Positions 35,601 through 42,110 of a stretch of DNA of 64,000 bases are shown here, one piece after another. Position 1 is the first letter of the stretch, and each line of letters opens with the position of its first letter. The stretch spans positions 682,001 through 746,000 of the forward strand of contig JAXLWL010000002.1 of the NCBI GenBank assembly GCA_046328505.1. The letters are read 5' to 3'. The stretch is from JBDHWG01 sp046328505. Its GTDB lineage: Bacteria > Chloroflexota > Anaerolineae > Epilineales > JAHCIE01. The position numbers were made by a program, and so were the translations under genes. Under the pieces are notes generated by a model. The model made no database searches. It worked only from the letters and a program-made list of their open reading frames with translations, and was not told where the DNA came from.

Positions 35601-38600
35601 GTGGCGAAGAGCCGATGTCGGTCGGGCTGGACCGGATCGACGCCGTTGTCGGCGAAGGTCACGAACGTGCGCCCAAGAGTATCGAAGTGGGCGACGGATG
35701 GAGTGCCGGCGTACGCTTCGGCCTTCCGCGCTACGGCGGTTTCCCGCGTGCGCGCCGCCGGGTCCGGGTAGCGGGCGGCAAAGGCGGCGGCGTGCGCCGG
35801 ATCGGTGCGCAGGGCGTACCAGGTGGGCAGATAGGCCGCGTCGGGCAGGCGATCAAAGAAACCGCCCGCGTCGAAGTCGGTCGCCGGATTGAGCGCCACC
35901 GTATCGCCGGCGTCCCAGGTCTCCTGCTGCCACGGGTCAAAGACCGTTTTCTGCCACGTGTGGTCCGGGTGGAGCGTCGCCACCGCGCGCCCGACAGGAT
36001 CGTAGAACAGGGTCGGGCTGACGCCGATGCGCGCGTCCACCTCGAAGCGGTGGGTGTCGGTGAAGAACGGCTCGTACTTACGGACGGGCATGCCCTTGTT
36101 GTTGAAAACGGTCCAGCCCGTCCCGACCCAACGCGGGCTAACGTCCTGGGGTGTCATCTCGGGCAGGCCGTCCGCGCCGACCAGGATCGTGCCGTCGGGC
36201 TGGCGCAGGGGCACAGGCCCCGGCTCGGCCTGGACCTTGTTCTGGACCTCGCGGCCAAAACCGTCGGAGTAGCCGAAGCTCAACTGGAGTCTGCTCTGGG
36301 CCGGCGCCGGGAGGTCGCTGACGTGCGTCTCGCGGGCCATCGAGGCCGCGCATGCTGGGACGCGCTCCAGGTCATACAGGAAGCGCGTGGTCGCAGTGCC
36401 GAGATGGGTGGCGGCGAGCGGACGCGGATCGACGGCGTCGAAGTAGGCGGCGAGCTGCCCCGGCGTGAGATCGGGGATGAACTGATCCAGGTTGTCGCCC
36501 TGCAGCGGTCCCGCGGCCTTGCCCATCACTGCCGTCCCGACGAGCATGCCAAGGGCGTCGAAGGCGGCCTGCGACCGATTCTGGTTGGGGTCCGTGATCA
36601 GGAAGGGAAGGAGCACCCGGTAGTCGTTGGCAGCGATAATCCGGTTACCGACTGCGTCCTCGGTTCGCACGACCAGCAGGTTGTGATTCCGCTGTGCATT
36701 CGCGTCGTCGCTATCGTACGCGACGTCGGTCGGCTGGCCAAAGACGTCGCGGAAGCGGTGCGGCAGGAAAAAGTGCGTTCGCGCAAAAGCAAGCTCGGCG
36801 GCGGGGTCCGGCGCAGTTGCGTAAAACACGCGGCCCGACGGAATCCACCACCGGCCGTCGCTGTCTGGATTGACATAACCGCCTCGGTCGCCGCCCTGTC
36901 CACCCAGAACGAGTGCGGGGTCAGGCAGTAGCGCTTGTCCCTCGCGCTGGAACACCTGGGCCAGCAGGCCGGTCGTGAACGCCAGTCGGTAGCTCTCGCC
37001 GGTCAGGGCCATTGGATCAAGGCTGCCGAGCGGCAGTAGCGCTGTCAGGTCGTCCTTACGGTAGAGAGTGCGCGCGTGTTCGATCAGTCGGCGGAAGTAT
37101 CTATTGGCTTCACTCCCGTCGGCAATGACCGCTTGCTGTGCCTTGCTGAACTGGCGGTCTTCATATTCGATATCGTGCGCCCCATCGGATGCCTGTTCGA
37201 TGAATGCCGCCAGGTCGTCGAGGCGATAGAGGCGGGTCAGCCCGCCGCTGCTCCGCTCCTGCACTGGCCTGCGCAGTTCGTAGGTGCGCGCCTCGGCCAG
37301 GAGGGGCGCGCGATAGTCGTGCGGGTGGGCGACGTCGTCGACGGCATTGGTGACACGGTTGTCGGTGTAGGTGATGTGGATGAGCCGCTGAACGTCGCGG
37401 TCTTGCGGTAGGAGGGCGGGAGACCCGGCGTCAAATCGCCGACCGTAGGCGATGGCGGCGGTCCGCAGCACATTGCCGTAGCCGTCGACATCGAGAGTCA
37501 GGTCATGAGTGACTCGCGGGTCGGCGCGCTGGCCGCTCGGGGTATCGTACACCCGGCGCTCGTAGTGGTAGTCCACGGTCTCGCGGGCGTGAGTGAAGAA
37601 GACGGCGTGCGCGTTTGGCCCCTGCGGCTGGAGGAGCTCGATGGTATAGGCCCGCTCTGACACACTGTAGGGCCGGGACGCCGCCTCGGTGGACGTCCCA
37701 TCGGTCTGCGTGTCGAGGGCATAGATTTCTTGCCGTAGGATCGCGCCTTTGAGCGCGCGGCAGGCCTCCCGCGCTTCGTCGCCTGTGAGCGAGTAGGAGG
37801 CCCGCGTTCCATCCTGCCGCCGCAGGGTTGTCGGCAGGACCGTGTCGTCCAGCAACATTCCCGCCAGCTGCTCGTCGGACAGCCCCGGCTCGGCGTAGTA
37901 TTCGTGCGCGAACTGCTTCGAGATTCTTCCACTGTCGGCGAAGGCGCCGGTGTGGAACCAGGTGCGAGTCAGCACTGGTGGGACGAAGGATGCGGCGTCC
38001 CAGTTGGTGTCCTCTGCCGCAATGGCCGCCGGCGGAGCCGTACCGATTTCCTCGGTGTCGCGCTGCTCGACCATTCCGAAGCCGCGGAACTCGCGCTCGG
38101 CGCCATCGAAGTAGCCGTGATGGTATGCGTAGCGGGAGACGAAGCGGTTGCGGCTGACCCGGTCATACGTTTCGACGCGCTCGACGACATGCACCGGAAA
38201 GGGCAGCCGAGTCACCCAGGGCGTGCCCCCTTGCCTGTCATCGAGGTAGAACCTGGTCGAGGACGCGTAGTGGATGCGCGTCTCGGCGCCCAGATTGTTC
38301 GTGATGCCGGTCAGCAGGTGCGGCTTGTCCTCCATGAGCGCCAGGTAGCGCATCGGCCGGCGACCGTCACCCGGCAGTGGCGATGACCAGACCAGGCAGG
38401 CGGTTCCGTTGCCGAGGAGATCGAGCGCCTGAACCGACGATACCTGGTCAATGGGCGGGAATTGCGGCAGAGCCACGGCCTGGCTCCAGCGGTTGCCACT
38501 CTGGTTGAAATAAACCTGCGTACCGTTTGTCCCTAGATAGATAATGTCGGTCGTGCCCGAGCCGTCGCTATCGGCCAGGCGGATGCGCCGCTGGTCGAAC

Positions 38601-40690
38601 TGGTCGGGCATGTCAAACCAGGGCGCGTCGTCCATCGTGACCCGCGCGCCGAACCAGCCGTAGCCCAGGTTGGGCCAATAGCAGACCTCGCCATTCCGTA
38701 TGCGAACCAGGTCGCTGAGGCCGTCGCCAGAGAGATCGGCCAGGTAGATCGACTGCTCGCCATCGGCAAAGACAAGCCGTGGGCCGCGCGCTTCATCCAG
38801 CGACGCGCTCAGCCGTATCGCATCCCCGAACCCGTCCTCGCCCAGCGACGGGTACCAGGTCAGCGCGTCGCTGTCGGTGATAAGGATGTCGGCGTGGCCG
38901 TCGCCGGTCAGGTCGACAAAGCGCAGATCGGGGTCGTGGGTGTTCAGGTTAGGCCAGGAGACGAAGGGCTGAAACGGCGCCCAGGCCGCATCCTCGGTGC
39001 GTTCAAAGAAGCCGCGCGCCGCGCCGTCCATCAACACCAAGTCCACCTGCCCATCGCCGGCCAGGTCGAGGAATTGCGCCCCCTGCGCCAGCCCAACGGA
39101 CGGCTTGCTGGCGACCAGCTCCGCCGGGCCGAAGTGGGCGGCCGTTCGCGCCTGCCCGTCCTCCGTGACCTGGTTGTTCGCGCTCAGGTTGCGCTTGTAG
39201 TACCAGCCGTCCGCCTCTTCGGAGAGGATGCCCGACGTGCCCTCGCCATCCAGGTCGAGCCACTGATAGCGCGTGCCGTCCAACCCCGTCGGCAAGTTCT
39301 CCAGGCTGTCGGGATCGACCTCGCGAATCGGCTGCTGCGCGAGCGCGGCCGGGGTGGGGACCTGGCTGTACTCAAGCGCCAGCAGCGGGAGCGACTTCCT
39401 GAGGTAGCGGTTAGGCTGGCCCGCTAGTGGCTGGCGAACATACCCCGACTGCGTAACGCCGGTGATGAACGACGCGACGGGGTCCTCCGAGTACGTGAGC
39501 TCGGTTGAGCGCACCAGGCAATCATCGATGCCTAGCTCCCTGGGGAAGTGGTGGAACATCAGCACGCGGCGGCAGAGGCGGTAGGTCCGCACCTCGAAGC
39601 CGGCGCGGTAGGTCGAGAAAGGATCGAGGCGCGCGGACCATCGGGCATCGGCCGGCGCTTGCGCCGACGCAGTCACGAACACTTCCCCGTCCGGCGTGGG
39701 GGCTTGTGCCTGAGCGTGCGCCTCGCCGTAGTCCAGCACCACCTCGAACATCCAGTCGGTCAACTCAGAGGGATCGGTAGCGTTCCAACTGCCGTCTCGG
39801 TTGGGCAGGCGATTGCCGTACAAGACGCGCTTTAGATAGCGGTTGGCCGTCCGACCGGCGGGTGAACGATTCGCCTCGTGCGCCGCCGTGACCTCTACGT
39901 TATCTGAGTTCTCAGCGGCGTACTGGTAGACAACGGCGTTGCCCTTGTCGTCGTAGCTCGCGCAGATGAGCCACGAGAAGATGCGAATGGGGTGGGCCTT
40001 GTCCAGGTTGGCAGGGTCATCCTCGTCAAGCTCAGCCGGGTCGAAGACGCGGGACTGGTTGTCCCGGCCGTATAGCGTCGTGACGTTGTCTTTAGTTATC
40101 GAGCGCCAGTGGATCTCGCCCGTCGCCGTCCGCGTCCAGCGCTCGATGCGCGCGAACAGCCCCTCGACGCGCGGGCGGTAGCGATGGATGACATAACCCG
40201 GGGCTGTCACGACATCCTCGAAGCGTGTCCCGTCAGGCATGAGCACCGGCACCAGATCTTCGGCGCCGGAGAGAATGTAGACGTCAGATTCTTCTGCGTC
40301 GTTGTAGCGCGGGAGGCCCTTGTCAGTCTTGCGCGTGATCGATGCCAGGCCGAGACTCCAGCCCCATCCAAAGGGGCCGTTGCCGGCGCCAGAGTCATAC
40401 GTCAAGGCTAGCTGGGGCGCAACGCCGGCGCGGCCGGGGGAAGTAGGGATCGGGATCGAAAGCGAGGCGGTGCCGGTGACCGGGTTGGCGGCGAACTTTT
40501 CGCCTATGCCGCGGATCGCGCCTCCGCCCTTGGGCAAGGTGAGGCTCGGAATGGAAAACTGTGACGCTGGCATCTCAGCGCTGGCGCCGGATCTAGACTG
40601 GGGGGTGGGGGAGGGATCGGCTCTGGCCGGACTCGCGCTCTTCGTATCCTGACGGCTGAAATCGCCGGAATTGCCAGGTTGCCTCAGCAT
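32603..40690 (-). CDS. Tc toxin BC fusion (SpvB-TcdB-RHS cocoon with C-terminal cargo)
   Basis: This 2695-residue protein fuses TcB and TcC. Residues ~40-360 are SpvB-like (LPKGGGAIRGIGEKFAANPV, GWGWSLGLASITRK). Residues ~480-770 hold FG-GAP/VCBS-type beta-propeller repeats with Asp-rich loops (DLDGEGTSG, DLAGDGQVD, DLTGDGHAD, DLSGDGLSD, DSDGSGTTD). The TcdB middle domains follow, and the RHS/YD repeats begin near ~1500 (FDPWQQETWDAGD; YDALYRLIEAQGREH). The RHS core lies at ~2297-2357 (YTGKERDEETGFSYHGARYY, then LYRYVSDEPIALHDPDG). The last ~338 residues are the variable cargo region. The ATG at 40690 has GGGAG five bases upstream. A GTG four codons earlier lacks one. It is the first gene of the toxin operon. 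In known Tc toxins this protein forms a hollow shell that cleaves off and encloses the cargo. Confidence 0.94.
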   Translation of the reverse strand: MLRQPGNSGDFSRQDTKSASPARADPSPTPQSRSGASAEMPASQFSIPSLTLPKGGGAIRGIGEKFAANPVTGTASLSIPIPTSPGRAGVAPQLALTYDSGAGNGPFGWGWSLGLASITRKTDKGLPRYNDAEESDVYILSGAEDLVPVLMPDGTRFEDVVTAPGYVIHRYRPRVEGLFARIERWTRTATGEIHWRSITKDNVTTLYGRDNQSRVFDPAELDEDDPANLDKAHPIRIFSWLICASYDDKGNAVVYQYAAENSDNVEVTAAHEANRSPAGRTANRYLKRVLYGNRLPNRDGSWNATDPSELTDWMFEVVLDYGEAHAQAQAPTPDGEVFVTASAQAPADARWSARLDPFSTYRAGFEVRTYRLCRRVLMFHHFPRELGIDDCLVRSTELTYSEDPVASFITGVTQSGYVRQPLAGQPNRYLRKSLPLLALEYSQVPTPAALAQQPIREVDPDSLENLPTGLDGTRYQWLDLDGEGTSGILSEEADGWYYKRNLSANNQVTEDGQARTAAHFGPAELVASKPSVGLAQGAQFLDLAGDGQVDLVLMDGAARGFFERTEDAAWAPFQPFVSWPNLNTHDPDLRFVDLTGDGHADILITDSDALTWYPSLGEDGFGDAIRLSASLDEARGPRLVFADGEQSIYLADLSGDGLSDLVRIRNGEVCYWPNLGYGWFGARVTMDDAPWFDMPDQFDQRRIRLADSDGSGTTDIIYLGTNGTQVYFNQSGNRWSQAVALPQFPPIDQVSSVQALDLLGNGTACLVWSSPLPGDGRRPMRYLALMEDKPHLLTGITNNLGAETRIHYASSTRFYLDDRQGGTPWVTRLPFPVHVVERVETYDRVSRNRFVSRYAYHHGYFDGAEREFRGFGMVEQRDTEEIGTAPPAAIAAEDTNWDAASFVPPVLTRTWFHTGAFADSGRISKQFAHEYYAEPGLSDEQLAGMLLDDTVLPTTLRRQDGTRASYSLTGDEAREACRALKGAILRQEIYALDTQTDGTSTEAASRPYSVSERAYTIELLQPQGPNAHAVFFTHARETVDYHYERRVYDTPSGQRADPRVTHDLTLDVDGYGNVLRTAAIAYGRRFDAGSPALLPQDRDVQRLIHITYTDNRVTNAVDDVAHPHDYRAPLLAEARTYELRRPVQERSSGGLTRLYRLDDLAAFIEQASDGAHDIEYEDRQFSKAQQAVIADGSEANRYFRRLIEHARTLYRKDDLTALLPLGSLDPMALTGESYRLAFTTGLLAQVFQREGQALLPDPALVLGGQGGDRGGYVNPDSDGRWWIPSGRVFYATAPDPAAELAFARTHFFLPHRFRDVFGQPTDVAYDSDDANAQRNHNLLVVRTEDAVGNRIIAANDYRVLLPFLITDPNQNRSQAAFDALGMLVGTAVMGKAAGPLQGDNLDQFIPDLTPGQLAAYFDAVDPRPLAATHLGTATTRFLYDLERVPACAASMARETHVSDLPAPAQSRLQLSFGYSDGFGREVQNKVQAEPGPVPLRQPDGTILVGADGLPEMTPQDVSPRWVGTGWTVFNNKGMPVRKYEPFFTDTHRFEVDARIGVSPTLFYDPVGRAVATLHPDHTWQKTVFDPWQQETWDAGDTVALNPATDFDAGGFFDRLPDAAYLPTWYALRTDPAHAAAFAARYPDPAARTRETAVARKAEAYAGTPSVAHFDTLGRTFVTFADNGVDPVQPDRHRLFATRVELDIEGNERTERDAIVQNGDPSGRLVMRYDYDMLGNRIHQASMEAGERWTLNDVTGKPIRAWDSRGFARRLTYDALRRPLAVFVSEDDAPEFQAEKTEYGESKPNPEVTNHRGKLWKQSDGAGVVTSEAYDFKGNLLRTTRQFLADYKTRPNWLLAPVVAAPGFTGESTHDALNRPLQVTSPDGSVYRPTFNEANLLDRVEVNLRGETDGAGQPIWTSFVKNINYNAKAQRVLIEYGSGVAPVGQGVITTYEYDPLTFHLTHLKTTRPAGPNGLASQIFTAPSVVQDLNYTYDPLGNITRIEDRALKTLTHNNQLVEPVCSYTYDALYRLIEAQGREHIGQTAHDFAPPNRRDFDFAGLTDFVAHPNDTQAMRVFIENYDYDAVGNFRTMRHTANGGSWTRTYEYSAPSRLEPTKRSNRLTRAIVGNGANTSEIYTYTDTQGNDLGGCITAINTMAMGWDFKNQLAQVDLAGGGTAYYIYDALGQRVRKVIESQNGTPSEERLYLGGFEVYRKLAGANAELVRETLHVMDDKQRIALVETRNDVDDGTPKQVVRYQMSNHLGSASVELDGQGALIGYEEYHPYGTTAFQAGRSAAEVALKRYRYTGKERDEETGFSYHGARYYAPWLGRWTSPDPAGLNGGINLYRYVSDEPIALHDPDGGEEKSFWSTFKPGGRVFETVDKVVNPKKEDHPALAAVMNNLDKRGKDLVEGTTQKLKETAEDYADIAYYSTHSNEAGAKQKLQAANQRRSEAPLKDAVGMAKGFGQMVKRVGEAGGDIAYYSTHSNEQGASAKIANAATDIVLDGPQIVLTVEGAAGLAKGAAGAIPRSAPKPPTTTPTPKPVFPEPTPRPAPKPITPPKPPSTPPAAAPAAAVAPAEAAVGSAAPSAASPQYFQIGEGVRRSVAARELGQLDVEAVHATTRQPLGRIPLDQLLSPKSAIVRDPRFQNVLRGVGGGNPAGTPPPPPIEVTPLPPGAGPGPQLTPVPQVRLLRWRGP
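33212..33265 (-). repeat. Second copy of duplicated cargo motif in BC protein
   Basis: This segment encodes DIAYYSTHSNEQGASAKI, the second of two near-identical 18-residue segments in the cargo region. Thirteen of 18 residues match the copy at 33368-33421. Codons differ at many synonymous positions, so the similarity is kept at the protein level. Confidence 0.8.
33368..33421 (-). repeat. First copy of duplicated cargo motif in BC protein
   Basis: This segment encodes DIAYYSTHSNEAGAKQKL, about 50 residues after the RHS core. It is followed, 34 residues on, by a second copy. Both are embedded in charged helices (EGTTQKLKETAEDYA before the first; GQMVKRVGEAGG before the second). Confidence 0.8.
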
Positions 40691-40924
40691 TGGCTCTCCC
40701 ACGAGCGTTGGGGTGCATCACCGTCTCTATCAGGGTCGGTCAGTGAATTTCTTCCGTCGCAGCCCTCTGGTGAGCCGCCCTGTCAACCATTTCGCAACCG
40801 GTCATTGGGGAATGAGGCTTCGAGTAGCAACAAGTGGCAGTCAGTCTATCACAACTCATCTATTCAGTCATCACCCGAAAGGATGATTGCCCGTCCCGCG
40901 CCGCGGCGTGATCCGGCGAACGCA

Positions 40925-40961
40925 GAACGCCTGGCAGGTTTGCACCTCCTGCCAGGCGTTC
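40925..40961 (-). terminator. Perfect 14-bp stem hairpin
   Basis: GAACGCCTGGCAGG (40925-40938) and its exact complement CCTGCCAGGCGTTC (40948-40961) flank a 9-nt loop. It lies downstream of the minus-strand gene ending at 41035 and upstream of the toxin operon, so it probably insulates the two. There is no U-tract. Confidence 0.7.
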
Positions 40962-40977
40962 GTGTTGTGCTGACTTT

Positions 40978-40999
40978 GGGCGATCACGAGGGATCGCCC
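40978..40999 (-). terminator. Perfect 8-bp stem hairpin
   Basis: GGGCGATC (40978-40985) and GATCGCCC (40992-40999) form a stem with a 6-nt loop, 35 bp beyond the stop at 41035 and just before the larger hairpin. The pair of stems probably acts as a double terminator or as an intergenic palindromic repeat. Confidence 0.55.
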
Positions 41000-41034
41000 C
41001 TATAGATATGGTGAACAGGTCGTCTGATTATGCC

Positions 41035-42036
41035 CTAGGGCAGGTCCGCGCCCCGCGCCAGAAGAGGCAGTGACACGCGGTAGACCGGAGAGGCCTTCGG
41101 TGTCGGCGTCGGTGTGTTAGTCGGCGCGCCGGTCGGTGTATTCGTCGGCGTCGAAGTCGACGTGCTCGTCGGTGCGCCGGGCGGTGTGTTGGTCGGCGTA
41201 TTCGTCGGTGTGTTGGTTGGTGTGCTGGTTGGTGTGTTGGTCGGCGTACTTGTCGGCGTACTGGTTGGCGTATTCGTCGGTGTGTTGGTCGGTATGTTGG
41301 TCGGCGTCTGCGCGACTGGCGAAGTAGCCGTCGGCGTCCATGTGGGGATTGGAGTGGCCGTGGCTACCGGCGAGACGCGTTTGAGGTCAAGGGCACCGAT
41401 GGCGGTGACAGGCTTGAGCGCGTAGCCTGACATCGTCTCGCGGTACTCGCCAGTCAGCCGGTCGCCGTCGTTCTGGATGCTCGACGTGACGATGCGGAAC
41501 TGGCGCGTGACCGTCTTCCCGCCGACGACGAGGGAGAAGGGTTCCGACTCGAGGCGAAGCGTTGTGCCATCGAATGTGCCGTGGAAGTTCGGTCCCGTTC
41601 CGAGCGGCTGAGCGACGGGCGTTGGCGTGCCAGGGCCTGGTGCTAGCGCGATGGGCGTCGCCATGATGGTGTGTTCCTTTGTGAAAACCATCGTGCTATC
41701 CAGAACGATGTAGCCGCTGACGTCCGTCCCGGATTGGGAGAGCTGGAGCGCTACGGCGACAGACCCTAGGTCGGGCTGCTTGGCCGCGTCTGCGGGACGA
41801 GGTGTGGGGGTAGCGAGAGTATCGCTGTACACACCGACGAGGCTCCAGTCCAGGTGGACGCTGCCCACGTACTTCCCGTCGAGATTGACCGATGTGCTAG
41901 CCGACGCGCTGGGGTTCGTCGAGGCCCCGCCGATGACGGAGCGCCACGCGCCCGAGGGAAGCACCGCGGCGGCCACGAGAACAAGCCCGGCGACGAGGAG
42001 GCTGAGCGCTGCTTGCAGGACGAGATGACTTTTCAT
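41035..42036 (-). CDS. Secreted protein with Thr/Pro/Asn repeat linker and SLPLL C-terminus
   Basis: The 333-residue product has an N-terminal signal or anchor segment (residues 5-28). A beta-rich globular part follows (about 45-220; VALQLSQSGTDVSGYIVLDS, LTGEYRETMSGYAL), resembling small lipocalin-like or avidin-like sheets with no recognised family. Then comes a linker of about 75 residues built from TPTN/TPTS units. The extreme C-terminus, YRVSLPLLARG, resembles the (Y)LPL(V/L)xR endings seen on many Chloroflexota surface proteins, possibly a sorting or cell-envelope motif. It is the last of three consecutive secreted-protein genes on this strand and is followed by two hairpins. Function is unknown. 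Confidence 0.8.
   Translation of the reverse strand: MKSHLVLQAALSLLVAGLVLVAAAVLPSGAWRSVIGGASTNPSASASTSVNLDGKYVGSVHLDWSLVGVYSDTLATPTPRPADAAKQPDLGSVAVALQLSQSGTDVSGYIVLDSTMVFTKEHTIMATPIALAPGPGTPTPVAQPLGTGPNFHGTFDGTTLRLESEPFSLVVGGKTVTRQFRIVTSSIQNDGDRLTGEYRETMSGYALKPVTAIGALDLKRVSPVATATPIPTWTPTATSPVAQTPTNIPTNTPTNTPTSTPTSTPTNTPTSTPTNTPTNTPTNTPPGAPTSTSTSTPTNTPTGAPTNTPTPTPKASPVYRVSLPLLARGADLP
41092..41310 (-). repeat. TPTN/TPTS tandem coding repeat
   Basis: A roughly 12-bp period (GTNGGNGTNTT-like on the plus strand) encodes 15 or more Thr-Pro-Thr-Asn/Ser units in the linker of the secreted protein. Units differ at third positions and some are interrupted (PPGAPTSTSTS), so length variation among strains is likely. 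Confidence 0.85.
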
Positions 42037-42066
42037 AGAGTACGGGCTCCAGTGGTCCCATCAACT

Positions 42067-42104
42067 CCCCTCGCGTCCCTCCGGTGAGGGAGAGGCGCGA
42101 GGGG
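42067..42104 (-). terminator. Nested hairpin after the 1025-residue secreted protein gene
   Basis: CCCCTCGCG (42067-42075) pairs with CGCGAGGGG (42096-42104). Inside it TCCCTC (42076-42081) pairs with GAGGGA (42086-42091) around the tetraloop CGGT, leaving only a 4-nt bulge. It lies 6 bp past the stop at 42111 and may attenuate read-through into the gene at 42036. Confidence 0.65.
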
Positions 42105-42110
42105 GGCGGC

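Larger units (their letters stand above)
40691..41034. other. 344-bp intergenic region upstream of the toxin operon
   Basis: This region lies between the start of the BC toxin gene and the stop of the next minus-strand gene. The half nearer 41034 holds two perfect hairpins (40925-40961 and 40978-40999) that would end transcription coming from the 41-47 kb genes. The other half must hold the toxin promoter. A TTGACA-like hexamer is present on the minus strand near 40790, but no good -10 follows it at normal spacing. No gene is seen. Confidence 0.6.

Noticed and set aside
35240..36931. 563-codon open frame on the plus strand inside the BC toxin gene
   Set aside because: It is antisense to conserved RHS-region coding sequence and its product is low-complexity with no known motif.
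40780..40800. TTGACA on the minus strand as the toxin operon promoter
   Set aside because: No acceptable -10 follows at 16-18 bp, so it was not listed as a promoter.
41092..41310. Regular repeats considered as a CRISPR array
   Set aside because: The period is about 12 bp with no unique spacers, and the repeats encode a Thr-Pro-Thr-Asn linker in frame with a secreted protein.
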